Below, piece after piece: positions 22,481 to 33,344 of a stretch of 64,000 bases of DNA. The notes beneath the pieces are model-generated. The model was not told the origin of the DNA, made no database searches, and saw nothing but the letters and a program-made list of their open reading frames with translations. The stretch comes from Nemophila menziesii (Eukaryota; Streptophyta; Magnoliopsida; Boraginales; Hydrophyllaceae). The translations under genes were made by a program, and so were the position numbers. The stretch spans positions 8,804,001-8,868,000 of the forward strand of contig JARWIR010000027.1 of NCBI GenBank assembly GCA_029959085.1, written 5' to 3'. Positions within the stretch are counted from its first letter, which is position 1, and each line of letters opens with the position of its first letter.

Positions 22481-22890
22481 AAGAAGGAATCTTTTTTTTT
22501 TTTTTTTTTTTTTTTTATGACGAGGGTTCCCGGGCTTACACCCGACTAGTCCCCCGGGAGATATGACTGCCTCCCCAACCATACCTCCAGGTAATCAGAA
22601 CTAGGTTGCCCATGTTCTGGGGAGGGTTTCGGACCTTGGAAACTTTCCAAACATAATAACTTTTCTTCCACCTGCGGGATTCGAACCATGTACCTCTCAC
22701 TTGAGAGAACTTTCCAAACTTTAATAACTTTCTGCCGCCTGATTCGAACCAGGTACCTCTCACTTGAGAGAACTTTCTAAACTTTGATAACTTTCTGCCG
22801 CCTGCGGGATTCGAACCCTGTACCTCTCACTTGAGAGACAGAGCCCTGGACAGATGAGCTAGCTCACCTGGTTAGAAGAAGGAATCTTTT
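22481..22890 (-). mobile_element. tRNA-derived SINE with flanking TSD
   Basis: The 15-bp sequence aagaaggaatctttt occurs at 22481-22495 and 22876-22890. Between them, on the minus strand, is a SINE. The head from 22875 has A-box GAGCTAGCTCATCTG and B-box GGTTCGAATCC (22817-22807). The body reads ...GGGGACTAGTCGGGTG..., and the tail is about 21 A (22516-22496). The B-box module with CTCAAGTGAGAGGTAC occurs three times (B-boxes near 22677, 22740 and 22807; the middle one has lost a base). It is about 380 bp and belongs to the plant class copied by LINE enzymes. It encodes no protein. Confidence 0.9.
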
Positions 22891-23269
22891 GGTTCTTTTA
22901 AAAACACCCGAAACACATTCGAAACTTCCCCAAAAGATTCGGAATGGTATAAAACTTATAAGAAAATTTTTGTTTTGAAAAGAAACAACAAGGAAATCCC
23001 GAAAACACATAAAACAGTTTATTTCACAAATACCCCTATAGTTTCTAAAAGTACAAAAAGACCCAATGTAAAAACAAAGCAATATTAAGCATGAAAAGGT
23101 CAAGATACACAAGATATTAGAACATAGAGGATAAAGCACATAAACACATAATAATACATGAAAATAAAAAGAAGAAAGGAAAGAATTCACCGTATTTTCC
23201 TTTTACGAGGTTTGAACGTCCTTTTGCATATAATTCCATTTTCTTGACGCTCAACACCTTCAATGAATA
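22891..23269 (-). other. C interior between gag and the SINE
   Basis: This AT-rich stretch lies where pol would begin. A 108-codon minus-strand frame (23190-22864) is very hydrophobic (Phe, Cys, Leu) but runs into the SINE and resembles nothing I know. I treat it as chance. No protease or integrase remnant is visible. Confidence 0.5.
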
Positions 23270-24359
23270 TTACAATGGTAACCGAGGTGGAATGGATCCG
23301 GAAATGTTGTTAGCATTTGTCACGATCCATATTGGCTTTTCCCACGAGGGTATCAAAGATCCGCTTTCAAGTTGTTCATGGTAATGGCACGTAGAAGCAT
23401 GATGACCGGGTTTACCACAATAATTGCAAGAACTTCTTTTTCGAATAGAACTATTATGTGAGGGTTTTGAACACGAATTTTCCTCATTCTTTTCAATATC
23501 CAAATTATCACTCAAATACAATTTTTCTTTAAAAAGACCATTTGGATCAAAAGGAGTGACATTTGAAAAGGGATGATTTTCTAAAGTTTTAAGAGCGAGG
23601 GAAAAAGCTTCATCCAATTTTTTAAAACCTTCTATATTTTTCTTCATAGGACGTTGACTTTTATTTGAAGAAAAAATGTTTTCAAAACAAGGGTTTTTAG
23701 TATTACCTAGAATATCATCTAAAGTGATACAACATTTAAAACAATTCTTTTGCTCAACTTTAGCCTTTTTTTAACATAAGGTTATTCAAATGGATTTGAG
23801 AATCAAGAATTTTGAGAAGGGATGAAATTTGCCTAATATCATCGTAATTATAAGGAAGAGATAAAGAGTTAGGATAGATTGCTACCTCATGGTTTGGTTT
23901 AGAATTGTCATGAGATTCATCATGGATTAAGATTTCTTTTTCTTCATCATTTTCGACAATTCCATATAGAAACTCCAAACGATCCCACAGCTCTTTTGCG
24001 GATTTACAATCTAACATTTGTGAAAAAATTTCTTCGGAAATTCCACAAATTAGAGTGTACATCGGTTTTGCATTTTGAGTGAGCTTAGCCTTATCCTCAA
24101 CGGTGAGTTCATCATAATCTTTTTCTTCTTGATTTAGCTTAAGAACTCCCGCTCTATATAACTCCTCTTTATATGGAACGAATGGACCTTCCATAACGAT
24201 TCTCCATTGATCGGGATCTTCGGCTTTTATAAATTCTTCCATTTTTGTTCTCCAAGCAAAATAGTAAGTTCCAACAAAAAGTGGAGGTCGGGTAGAAGAC
24301 GACTCTTCCAAAAGATTAAATTCCATATCGTTTACTCTACTAACGATTAAGCTATTCAC
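23270..24359 (-). pseudogene. Gag of C (Ty1/copia, UBN2 type), frameshifted
   Basis: Starts at the ATG at 24359, 6 bp inside the primer site. RPPLFVGTYYFAWRTKMEEF and DCKSAKELWDRLEFLYG are hallmarks of Sirevirus and related gag. A one-base slip in a run of seven A near 23770 ends the first frame at 23760. The next frame continues to a zinc knuckle CNYCGKPGHHASTC (about 23430-23390) and ends at 23270 with no pol behind. Total is about 360 residues. Gag packages RNA; because gag is retained, C may have contributed particles, unless the slip abolished that. Confidence 0.82.
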
Positions 24360-24364
24360 GTAGA

Positions 24365-24381
24365 GTTAGGCTCTGATACCA
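24365..24381 (-). other. Primer binding site of C (initiator tRNA-Met)
   Basis: The minus strand reads TGGTATCAGAGCCTAAC two bases after the LTR end at 24384. It matches the plant initiator tRNA-Met 3' end and fixes the minus orientation of C. Confidence 0.92.
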
Positions 24382-24383
24382 AT

Positions 24384-25764
24384 TGAAAGTCCTAGAGGGG
24401 GGGGGGGTGAATAGGATTACTAATAATATTAATGCCTAATTAAAAATCTTTTGGACAATTATAAGTTTAAGAGAAAACTTCTAAGTCAACTTAATATATC
24501 AAACACTTATGGGATCATGCAAATGATAAGTTAGAGGTTCGATATAAAAGTTTAACAAGTAAATCGACAATCTAATCTCTTACTACTCTAGAAGACTATA
24601 TGTTAGAAAAACTAGATAATCAATAACACAATATTCATACTAGCATATTATCAAACATATAAAGTGCGGAAAGTAAATAGAGTAGGGATAGAAAGATACA
24701 CGCGATTTATAGTGGTTCGGTTTCCCTATATCCACTACCTAAGGAAGCCTCCTTAGGATTTCAAGCTTTTCACTAAGCTCCCGTGTCTCTCTTAACCGGG
24801 TCGAGAACACAATAACCCTTACAACCTCTTCTATAACACGAAGGACAAACACTTGTGTAATCACAACACAAGGACACCAAGTATACTCCCTATACTTGAA
24901 TTCTCTCTTAATCTATCTATTACAAGACCTAGACTTAAGAGGATGGATACAAAGTGTTTAAAGGGGTGAAACTACTTTGGTAGATAATCTCCTAAAGTGT
25001 AGATATAACTATAAGCATGTAAAACTCCTCTTGAGTAGATAAAACTTTGTGGCTTATTTGATTAACTCCTTGGATGAGTTGGATAGGACTAATAAGCTCA
25101 CTAAGATTGATTTTGACAATGTATAGCTCTTGACACCTTCTTGAATGATAACAATTAAGCCCCTTAATGTTTGTAATTAGTTGGTGTAGTTGTAGCCTTC
25201 AAAGAGCTTCAATTTATAGCAGAAAATAGCTTCCAACAGTCATAAGGCTTGAGTCCAACGGATCTATTAATCTCCCAACGGATATGTTTCTTATGACATA
25301 AACTTTGTGCAGAAAAACCTTCCTTGCGGTGTACCGCAAGTATCGTGCGGTGTACCGCACCTCAACGGTTAGATTTTCTATCTTTCTGACCGGACTAGCC
25401 ATGCACCGTGCCCTGGTCCGCATTCTTGGTCCGGTGTACCGCGCCATTGGTCCGGTGTACCGCACCAAACATCTTTGATAGAATTGACCTATGCTTTGAT
25501 GCTCGGATCAATAAATCTTCTTCACGAAAGTTGTAGATAACATCATTCTTATAAACATTGCAGTTGATCATTAAGGCTATATCTCAAAGTATATAAAGAT
25601 ATGAATAAAAGCATATGTAAGAGATATAATAAGAATGATATGAAAAGTGTTTTTGATGAATAATAGTGCAAGTTAGGATGAATATAACAAGAGTAATTAG
25701 CACACTAATCATAAGAGGATTTGTCATATTAAAACAACCTATTAAGGGAGGCTATATGCCAACA
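24384..25764 (-). repeat. C 5' LTR
   Basis: It is the near-identical partner of 18472-19848. I count about 17 substitutions and a longer G run. Palindromes are at 25326-25337, 25347-25358 and two more near 25434 and 25454. It starts at 25764, followed on the plus strand by TSD atacc. Confidence 0.93.
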
Positions 25765-26340
25765 ATACCTTAGCAGCAGTTCTATCACCCTTGAAATGTC
25801 CTCCGTATAGAGAATCATGACATCCAGCTATAATGGCTTCTGTTTCCTCCTTGGCTACACATTTTCGTATCATTTGGTCAGCACACACCTTGTAGAGGAA
25901 AGGATCCTCCCAAAAGAATTGTCTAGCACGATGAGCTAACCTCTTTCTTTCTTGATAAGTGGACCCTTCAGGAAAAGAACCACTCACAACTAAATTCGCT
26001 ATATCCGCATACCAAGGAGCTTCATTCACGAACCACAAACAAATTCTCATCAGGAAACTCTTCTCTAACTCTTTCAGTACCACCATTCATCTCTGAACCT
26101 TCAAGACGCGATAGATGATCTGCAACCTGATTCTCACAACCCTTTCTATCTTTAATCTCTAAATCGAATTCTTGAAGCAACAAAACCCATCAGATTAACC
26201 TCGGTTTAGCATCCTTCTTTTCCATAAGATATCTAATCGCTGAATGATCTGTATAAACAATAACTTTCGCTCCAAGAAGATAAGAGCGAAATTTATCAAA
26301 TGAATACACAACTGCTAGCAACTCTTTTTCTGTAACTGTA
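25765..26340 (-). pseudogene. A1 RNase H end and integrase zinc finger
   Basis: This is the segment of A1 pol left between the B and C insertions. Reading left from 26340: [20 protein letters not shown] and [19 protein letters not shown] of RNase H, a stop near 26195, [14 protein letters not shown], then [19 protein letters not shown] and the integrase HHCC finger start [21 protein letters not shown] frameshift near 26045 breaks it. C cuts the finger at 25769. Confidence 0.9.
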
Positions 26341-27870
26341 TGGTGTCGCCTAGGGTGTGATAAAAATAAGATAAATATAAGTCAAGAAAACTGCGCACTC
26401 TCACCCTAGACAGGCACAATACTGCAAGTATTACAGGACGTATGCAAGTTTTAGTTAGTAAGTTGAGTTCGTTCTCAGGGACTTAAGTGTATTAATCACG
26501 TGGGTAGAAATAACGAGTAAAAGTAATTAATTAAAAACAGAAAATAAAAGAGATATAAATTTCGAAATTCTAAATTAACTAAGAAAATAAAGACAATAAA
26601 ATAAAATACGAAGAATATGAGATGAGAAGTATAGCTTAGGTTTTCCTAGTATGCACTAATCCTTCTAATTCTTTCTATTAGATCTAGTTAATAAGGGAGA
26701 ATATTAGCTCTTGTATACTTAGTCAGGATTCTAAATTCCCATTCCTTAGACCTTGAGGGCGACTAAGGGGGCTACGGCACAACCAAGAAGCTGTTTCAAA
26801 TAGGGTTATCAAACGCTACTAAGGCCCTAAGCAAACAATTCATTCAATTGGTGATATGGTGATTAAATTATACCCTAATGACTATCTAGTTAGAATCAGT
26901 TTTGTCAGGACTAATATTGACACTAGACGTTATGTGGTGGTTCAATAATTAGACACCCATCTAAGGTGACCATCTAACGACTATTAAAACAATCCTAAAG
27001 TGATCAGTTCTAGGAAAGACAATAAATCAAAACACAGAAACAAATATAAAGGTAAGAAGCTAATATCAGATTAAAACATGTAATTCCCAAAGAAACTTAG
27101 TTAGAAGAATTAGAATTCATATATTATACATGATGCAAAACCCAAGCTATGGGGAGTTTAGTTCATACCTGATGGAAATAAACTAAAAGAAATTACAAAA
27201 GACATCATCTTGCTCTCTACAATAAACTGGAAGAATAAAACCTTAAGAACTAATTACTATGAGGCAAGGATCATTTTACAAGTGATATAAGGGTGTTTTT
27301 ATAGGTGTTTAAAAGACCTAATTCGTTTTCTTGAGGGAGAGGTTAAGTAATGGACTCCAAGCCCAACTCAAATTCGTATGGAAATAAAGATAAACACTGC
27401 TGAACTGTTTTGAGCATATCTTCTTCGTTATTGGTCGGTTTTTGCTCTACAACATACCAAAAGAATCCTCAGCGAATTATCTACGTCCCTATGAAAGGAA
27501 TTTACCAAAATCGGCTTCTTTTTGGAGTTATCACCACTTCTTTAGGCGTTGCTGCAGAAATTCAGATTTAGGCAGCTTTTCCTTTTCCATAATTTTAGCT
27601 TTTGTTTCCTTATCTCCAATTACCATGCTAATCTCTTTCCATATATTGTAGTCTTTGACTTGGACTCTAATTAATCTCCATAATTATCTTTAAAGCTTCA
27701 CACTAAATAAACAATTAAATCCAATATGCTCTAAAAATATTATTTTACCAAATCAAGACTCAAAATAGGAAAGTGCACTATTTCTCAAGAAAATTGACTA
27801 TTATGACTTCTAAATCACTAAAAATGATGTCTCATCCTAATATAAATCTATCACAAATGAGGAGACATCA
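26341..27870 (-). repeat. B 3' LTR
   Basis: 1530 bp, starting at 27870 behind the PPT and ending at 26341 next to TSD ctgta. It is nearly identical to 33345-34451 over the shared part, and clearly less similar to the inner LTR 30097-31630. The ORF-like frame at 27442-27651 is repeated in the other LTR and is not a gene. Confidence 0.9.
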
Positions 27871-29454
27871 AGACCCACAACTCAAAGTTGTATCGTCTCG
27901 ATACAATCAAGATAAAAACAAAGGGAAGTCTATAAATACACACTTATAAAATTCTCAATACAATGGGAAGAACATAGCAGAATATATAGAATAAACCTAA
28001 AGCACATAACTCAGAAAATTTCATGCAATAATATTCATAAACTACATACATGTACACTTCTCATATCTACAGTCAACACGACTTGAATTCAAGATCAGAT
28101 TAGTTTCGCAATGTAAGAAGGATTGGGACTTTACTCAGTTCCCCAAGAAAGCTATAGATTGTTCATCGATTTTCACTAGTTTTCAAAGATCCACTCAACT
28201 ACTCTCTAATGGCTCAATCACTTCTCAATTACATAGCAAAGAATCAAAAGGTCTTTAAGGTTGTAATTTAGGCTTAGGGACGGTATGATAGTATATTTGG
28301 ATAATTTGGAGTGAGCTTTTGGCTCTCTCCTCACTAGCCATCAACGAATCGCCCTAGAGCTTGAGTTACTCTCATAAAATGTTTCTCAGTCAACCCAATG
28401 AATTCCTTGATGCACACTTTAGCATCCCCAATAACCCCTTTAAAGCATAAGATGTTCACATAAAAATCCACTTTGCCGGTCTGAATATATATATTTTTTT
28501 CTTTTCAAATCAATTCTTAAGCTATTACTCTCTTTTAAGGTTGAGATATCACGCTAATTTTCTCATATATATATTTTTCTTTTAATGCCCCTGTTGGCAA
28601 ATTTAGCTCGTAGCTTCTTTTTCATTCACTATTACCCCGGCAAAGGGTTACAATAAAAATCTGTGAATCATCATCAATATAAAGAACAGAGCACAATTAA
28701 TAAGCTCAAAAATCCCATCCCAATAATAATTCCCATAATGGTGGACCCACCACCCCAAACTCAAGCTCTAAAACAACTGTCTATGCATCGCGATTTGAGT
28801 GCGGGTCATATGGAAAAGTCCTATAATCTAAAGGGATATGGCTTATAACGTGTTTTAATAAAAAGCTTTATAAAGGCTAGAAGGGACTGAGAAGGATATA
28901 TCATATAAAATCAAAAATCACAAGGTGAGAAGGTATAAAAAGGCTTCAAGGGCTTCAAATATGAAAGAACCGCTTTAATCACTTTCTACACTATGTAATT
29001 TCGTTATTTTCTTACCTTTAGCACTTTCATTAAATGGCTTGTCAACTAGCTTGGATCTCACGGCCTACACACTTCTCAAGGTTCCCTGAGATCGAACATG
29101 CTTTCTATCGCATTGCTCACTAATCTTTTCTTTACTATCAATGTGTGTTTTCCTGCAAATACTCAAAACATACAAATAACATAGCTCATAAACATATTAC
29201 TTACTATCCTCAATTCACTGAGCTTATGCTTTCAAGCTATTAAACACACTCTACATCTAATTCCCATGTATCAAAAATTTTAATATCTACCTAAAAACAG
29301 AAAAATGGAGATGAGAGACAACGAATCCCCACACCCCCAACTCAAAAATGAGTCGTGTCCCCACGGCTCGAAAAAACTCGAAACAGAAATTAAAATTAGC
29401 AGATAAAAGCATTTACAGAAATGGTAAGGAAGAAAGAGAACATACTCTCGAGGC
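27871..29454 (-). other. B 3' non-coding region with hairpins and PPT
   Basis: In transcript order it has a hairpin at 29369-29350 just behind ORF3 with a G-rich tract (29345-29331), a TTGAGTTTGGGGTGG tract at 28764-28750, and a perfect hairpin TTGTATCG-CGATACAA (27906-27888), two bases from the PPT TTGAGTTGTGGGTCT (27885-27871). The layout mirrors A3 56817-58294. No gene is seen. Confidence 0.78.
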
Positions 29455-30096
29455 TTATTGCCTCGCATCATTGATATCCAAGGTTGGATTTGCTTGATCT
29501 TTCGTTAATTGCTCAAGGAGTTTCATGATGTGCACTTTATTAGCATTGATTTGTGCCACATCATTGACTAAAGAAGTTTGAGCTGATTTGAATTTCGTTA
29601 AACGCTCCTCCATCTTCTCTTGCAAATTTTGCTCCTTTTCTTCTTTCGAGAGTTGCGTAGAACCCGCTCTTCGAAAGATATCTCTAATCCAAGCATTATC
29701 AATATAACTCGTCTTAAACTCGAGTTTCTCTTCTTCACCCAATGTAACATTCACTTTTCGCACAAGACACGTGATCATAGTAGGAAATTTAACATTATAA
29801 ACTGATTTAGGAGAGACCAAAAATCGTATCACCTCCTCATAGATCAACTGTGCCACATCAACTTCTTCTCCTCTCAAAATACAATCCAAAAGTAGAGCGT
29901 TCTTCATAGTCACATCCAAAGTTCGTGTGTTTCCAAAGACATTAGGGATAAGGAAATTGTGCCAAATTCTCGCATCCGATTGAAGATATTTGTAAGGCCA
30001 ATGTGCCTTCAATTCTCCCTTATGTGATTGCACTTTCTCCTTGTCTAAAACATGCTCAAAAAGTAGTTCCTCATCAAAGATTTTTCGTTTAGCAAC
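29455..30096 (-). pseudogene. B ORF3, C-terminal part
   Basis: Open from the LTR junction at 30096 to the stop at 29455. It begins AKRKIFDEELLF and goes on WPYKYLQSDARIWHNFLIPN, LLDCILRGEEVDVAQLIYEE, KFPTMITCLVRKV and a Lys/Glu-rich coiled-coil-like end (EKEQNLQEKMEERLTKF). Its order parallels A3 ORF3: KKEHIFVIKC, IIYDTIMEF, KFPCTITQLC, coiled coil. The N-terminal part is at 32226-32933, split off by the inner B sequence. Function unknown. Confidence 0.8.
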
Positions 30097-31630
30097 CTGG
30101 TGTCGCCTAGGGTGTGATAAAAATAAGATAAAATTAAGTCAAGAAACTATGCACTCTCACCCTAGACAGGCACAGTATTGCAAGTATTACAGGACGTATG
30201 CAAGTTTTAGTTAGTAAGTTGAGTTCGTTCTCAGGGACTTAAGTGTGTTAATCGCGTGAGTAGAAATAACGAGTAAAAGTAAATAATTAAAAGACAATAA
30301 ATAAAAGCAAATAGATTTCGAAATTAATGACTAAAACTAGGAAAATAAAGACAATAAAATAAAATACTAAGAATATGAGATGAGAAGTATAGCTTAGGTT
30401 TTGCTAGTATGCACTAATCCTTCTAATTCTATCTAGATCCAGTTTATAAGGGAGAATATTAGCTCTTGGTATAATTAGTCAGGATTCTAAATTCCCATAC
30501 CTTAGACCTTGAGAGCGACTAAGGGGGCTACGGCACAACCAAGACGTGGTTAAACTTAGGGTTATCAAGCGCTACCAAGGTCCTAAGCAAACGCAACAAT
30601 AAATTGGTGATATGGTGATTGAAACAAACCTTAATGACTATCTAGTTAGAATCATGTTTTGTCAGAACTAATATCGACACTAGACATTATGTGGTGGTTC
30701 AATAGTTAAACACCCAGTTAAGGAGACCATCTAACTACTATTAAAACAATCCTAAAGTGATCAGTTCTAGGAAAGACAATAAATCAAAACACATAAGCAA
30801 ATATTAAGTAAGAAGCTAATATCAGATTAAAACATATAATTCCCAAAGAAACTTAGATAGAAGAACTAGAATTCATAGATTATACATGATGCAAAACCCA
30901 AGCTATGGGGAGTTTAGTTCATACCTGAAGGAAATAAACTAAAAGAAATTACAAAAGACATCATCTTGTTCTCTACAATAAACTGGAAGAATAAAACCTT
31001 AAGAACTAATTACTATGAGGCAAGGATGATTTACAAGTGATATAAGGGTGTATTTATAGGTGTTTAGAAAACCTAATTCGTTTTCTTGAGGAAGAGATAA
31101 AGTGTTGGACTCCTAGCCCAACTCAAATTCGTATGGAAATAAAGATAAACACTGCTGGACCGTTTTGAGCATATCTTCTTCGTTATTGGTCGGTTTTTGC
31201 TCCATAAGATACCAAAAGAATCCTCACAGAATTATATATGTCCTTATGAGAGGAAATTACCAAAATCGGCTTCCTTGTAGGAGTAATCGCCACTTCTTTA
31301 GGCGTGTGCTGCAGAATCCCTGATTTAGGCAGGTTTTCCTTTTCCATCTTTTTAGCTTTTGTTTCCTTATCTCCAATTTCTATGCTAATCTCTTTCCATA
31401 AGTCGTAGTCTTTGACTTGGACTCTAATTAATCTCCATAATTATCTTTAAATATACACACTAAATAAACAATTAAATCCAATATGCTCTAAAAATATTAT
31501 TTTACTTAATCAAGACTCAAAATAGGAAAGTGCACTATTTCTCAAGAAAATCAATTAGAAAGACTTCTAAATCACTAAAAATGATGTCTCATCCTAACAT
31601 AAATCTATCACAAATGAGGAGACATCAAGA
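30097..31630 (-). repeat. Inner B LTR, from a second B copy
   Basis: 1534 bp with the same ends as the B LTR. It differs from the two outer B LTRs at many more positions than they differ from each other, so it belongs to a separate copy. It interrupts ORF3 after gcaacc (30091-30096). Confidence 0.85.
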
Positions 31631-32225
31631 CCCACAACTCAAAGTTGTATCGTCCCGATACAATAAAGATAAAAACAAAGGGAAGTCTATAAATACACAC
31701 TTATAAAATTTGCAACACAATGGGAAGAACATAGCAGAATATATAGAATAAACCTAAAGCAACATCTCTGAAAATTTCATGCAATAATATTTATAAACTA
31801 CATACCTGTACACTTCTCATATCCACAGTCAACACGGCTTGAATTTAAGATCAGATTAGTTGCGCAATGTAAGAAGGATTGGGACTTTACTTAGTTCCCC
31901 AAGAAAGCTATAGATTGTTCATCGAACCTCACTAGTATTCAAAGATCCATCTCTAATGGCTCAATCACTTCTCAATTACATAGCGAAGAATCACAAGGTC
32001 TTTAAGGTTGTAATTTAGGCTTAGGGACGGTATGATAGTATATTTGGATAAATTGGAGTGAGTTTTTGGCTTTCTCCTCACTAGCCATCAACGAATCGCC
32101 CTAGAGCTTGAGTTACTCTCAAAAAACGTTTCTCACTCAATGAATTCCTTGATGCACAATTTAGCATCCCCAAATAACCCAATTAAAGCTTAAGATGTTC
32201 ACATAAAAATTCCACTGCCGGTCCG
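31631..32225 (-). other. 3' non-coding region of the inner B copy
   Basis: Homologous to 27871-28475. The PPT-side hairpin is perfect here too (TTGTATCG-GGA-CGATACAA, near 31649-31667). It ends abruptly after ccactgccggtccgaata and continues as ORF3 sequence, so the far part of this region and the ORF3 end are deleted. Confidence 0.78.
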
Positions 32226-32933
32226 AATAAGGAAATTGTGCCAAATTCTCGCATCCGAGTGAAGATATTTGTACGGCCAAGGTGCCTTCAATTCTCCTTT
32301 ATGTGATTGCACTTTCTCCTTGTCTAATACATGCTCAAAAAGTAATTCCTCATCAAAGATTTTTCGTTTAGCAACCGCTTCTTCAAATTTGCAATAACCT
32401 TTCAATTTCTTAAACTTGAAGTGGTTTCTAATCTCCTCAACTGTGAAAGGAACTAACTTTCCTCTAATCGGAACACAACCTTTACTATCTCGGCTAAAGA
32501 GGCCTAAATAGAATTCCAAAACTAACTCATGACATAATTCAGAACGTCTTACCATGAACGTAGACCAACCCAATTTCTCACCAAGCTCTAAGAATCTTGC
32601 ATATTCTCATGTACCAACTTCTTCTTTGAATACTTTCTCATAAGCAAAAGGTAGTTCTTTTAACTGTTTCTCTGCAGAAGCTTTCAGGGCCCTTGAAGCT
32701 TCCTCTTTCTCCTTGGGTGTAGGACCTTGTGGAAGTTTTGTTTTCTCCTTTGCATAAAAGTAAAGCTTTTTACTATTACGATCACACAAAGTTATTCCAC
32801 CTTCTTAAACTATATCTTTACCATTTGAATTAGAACTAGAACCTTTGTCAATTGATTTATTCTTGATTGAATCCAATACCTTGCTCTTCTTCACCTCCCT
32901 CTTGTTAGCTAAAATTGTTGTTCTATTAGTCAT
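32226..32933 (-). pseudogene. B ORF3, N-terminal part with duplicated segment
   Basis: The likely start is the ATG at 32933-32931 (MTNRTTILANKREVKKSK); A3 ORF3 also starts MTNRT. In-frame stops are at 32807-32805 and 32609-32607. The reading continues LGWSTFMVRRSELCHELVLE with FYLGLF, then VRG-like IRGKLVPFTVEEIRNHF. The last 154 bp (32379-32226) duplicate 30096-29941 with about seven differences. That is the sign that an inner B copy was inserted and later trimmed by recombination. Confidence 0.8.
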
Positions 32934-33344
32934 CCTCAATTAACCCCCAACTCAAAGCTTTAGCAACCCTTGAAATTTGAACTTGTGAATTTTTGGTTGA
33001 ACAAGCTTGATTTGGCTTAGGAAATATGAATGGATGATGAATCTCTATGTGGGTGAGGTGGATTTGCAATGGGTTGGTTTGGATTTAAGAAATTGTAGGA
33101 TGAATTGTGAAAATTTGAGCTCTTGATTCTTCAATTTGATTGTGTTTGGTGAGGATTGGGTGCTTGAATCTCTCTTGTAATAATGTGGAGAGAAGATTTG
33201 ATGTGTTTTTCTTGATGATTGGGTAGTGTTTTGATGATTGGTGAAGGTTTTGATGAGCTTCAATGGAGTTGGGAGAGTTTTGGAGAAGAGAAAGAGGCTT
33301 GAGATTTATAAAATTCGGAATAATGGCTTCATACCTCTTTAATA
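32934..33344 (-). other. B ORF3 leader, fused to a truncated LTR
   Basis: This non-coding leader carries a PPT-like tract, TTGAGTTGGGGGTTA (minus, 32955-32941), just before the ORF3 start. At about 33345 it passes abruptly into the middle of the LTR. The deletion removed the LTR end, primer site, gag and pol. The two overlapping frames at 33045-33378 look accidental. Confidence 0.7.

Larger units (their letters stand above)
18472..25764 (-). mobile_element. C: non-autonomous Sirevirus-like Ty1/copia element
   Basis: It is 7.3 kb with LTRs of 1377 and 1381 bp, roughly 99 percent identical by eye, and TSD atacc (18467-18471 and 25765-25769). The primer site is initiator tRNA-Met. The PPT reads AAAAAGGGGGAGAT before LTR TGTTGG, a Sirevirus hallmark, and the LTRs carry the Sirevirus-type CGGTGTACCG palindromes. 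The interior is only 4.5 kb and holds gag, a SINE and one large ORF, with no protease, integrase, RT or RNase H. The enzymes must therefore have come from another element. It interrupts A1 integrase. Confidence 0.9.

Noticed and set aside
22801..22875. A tRNA gene on the minus strand with good A and B boxes
   Set aside because: It is the head of a SINE: followed by two more B-box modules, a body and an A tail, and bounded by a 15-bp TSD. The acceptor ends do not pair.
22864..23190. Hydrophobic 108-codon ORF as a membrane protein
   Set aside because: AT-rich, rich in Phe and Cys, overlaps the SINE head and TSD, and antisense frames are similar. Chance is the simpler reading.
27442..27651. Repeated small ORF (also at 34022-34231) as a gene family
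   Set aside because: Both copies are the same place in the two LTRs of B.
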